Shown: positions 5,677-6,025 of the stretch, in pieces
Layout: every line of letters starts with the position of its first letter
Position numbering within the stretch: position 1 is the stretch's first letter
Source: Candidatus Woesearchaeota archaeon
Lineage (GTDB): Archaea; Nanobdellota; Nanobdellia; SCGC-AAA011-G17; UBA489
Reading direction: 5' to 3'
DNA: 6,025 nucleotides
NCBI GenBank assembly: GCA_030679025.1
Contig: JAUXTV010000149.1
Span: 1-6,025, forward strand
Notes under the pieces: model-generated
The model's database searches: none
What the model saw: only the letters and a program-made list of their open reading frames with translations
What the model was told of the DNA's origin: nothing
Made by a program: the position numbers and the translations under genes

Positions 5677-6025
5677 TTATTGCAGACTCAACAGCCCTCA
5701 TCCATCTCAGTCGCATAGGAAAACTTTCTTTATTACAGCGATTATTTACTAAGGTGCTTATACCTGATGCAGTCTATAATGAAGTTGTCTTACAAGGAAG
5801 AGCAAAAAATATAGCCAATGCGGAGATTATAGCAACCCAAGATTGGATTATTAGAAAGAAACTTTCAGAAAAAGATTTGGATGAAGCAAAAAGCCTTTAC
5901 AAAAATACACCTCTAGGAATGGGTGAAGCAGAAGCTATTATTATGGCCAAAGCAGAGAATACTATTTTATTATTAGATGATAAAGTTGGAGCAAAAATAG
6001 CACAATCATTCGAAATAGAAACTTA
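5673..6025 (+). CDS. PIN-domain toxin (DUF3368 family), cut off by the window end
   Basis: The ORF opens at ATG 5673 inside the antitoxin stop (ATGA) and stays open for 117 codons to the window edge. The N-terminus MIIADSTALIHLSRIGKLSLL is the classic DUF3368 PIN start with catalytic D5. PDAVYNEV supplies the conserved Glu (E37), GMGEAEAIIMA carries the active-site acid E85 (with E87), and ILLLDDKVGAKIA gives D102/D103. These acids bind metal in PIN ribonucleases, which as toxins cleave RNA. The family is usually about 150-170 residues, so a few dozen C-terminal residues are probably missing from view. Role as toxin of the pair is inferred from family and overlap. Confidence 0.9.
   Translation, partial: MIIADSTALIHLSRIGKLSLLQRLFTKVLIPDAVYNEVVLQGRAKNIANAEIIATQDWIIRKKLSEKDLDEAKSLYKNTPLGMGEAEAIIMAKAENTILLLDDKVGAKIAQSFEIET

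Overview
The window most likely comes from an archaeon, and the gene content would suit a DPANN-type genome such as Woesearchaeota or Pacearchaeota. This is inference, not a placement. The reasons are: two genes that appear leaderless, with an archaeal TATA box centred about 26 nt before the ATG; a ribbon-helix-helix/UPF0175 plus DUF3368-PIN pair; a winged-helix/MNT plus HEPN pair; and a large secreted 'NVGIGTTSP'-repeat protein with many N-X-S/T sequons. That repeat protein type is also common in metagenomic CPR bacteria, so a bacterial source is not excluded.

Layout, all on the + strand and tightly packed. Positions 1-107 hold the tail of a truncated leader (copy A) of a secreted protein. 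A toxin-antitoxin-like pair follows: a wHTH-nucleotidyltransferase (112-804) and a HEPN protein (774-1265). A second truncated leader (copy B, 1274-1495) has a signal peptide and the mature N-terminus, and ends exactly where the full-length protein begins its repeat array. The next base starts an AlbA_2/GHKL-ATPase/wHTH regulator-like gene (1496-2854). After 3 nt comes the full-length secreted repeat protein (2858-5338), which opens with leader copy C. A promoter region then precedes an antitoxin/PIN-toxin pair (5374-5676 and 5673 to the window end, where the toxin is cut off). No stretch over 300 bases lacks a gene. I see no tRNA, rRNA, CRISPR array, insertion sequence or convincing terminator.

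The most unusual feature is the leader-plus-payload pattern. The same secreted-protein 5' segment occurs three times, each time leading into a different downstream gene: MNT-HEPN, the AlbA_2/GHKL protein, and the repeat fibre. The two truncated leaders stop 4 nt and 0 nt before the payload ATG. No leftover 3' part of the repeat gene follows either payload, so simple insertion into intact genes does not explain the layout. It could be a modular array built by recombination at the conserved leader, a set of silent donor cassettes for the surface protein, or decay of a tandem surface-protein family colonised by toxin-antitoxin and regulatory genes. Both outer gene pairs look like toxin-antitoxin modules, and the AlbA_2/GHKL gene is of a kind often found in accessory regions, so the locus resembles a small defence or stability island around a virus-fibre-like secreted protein.
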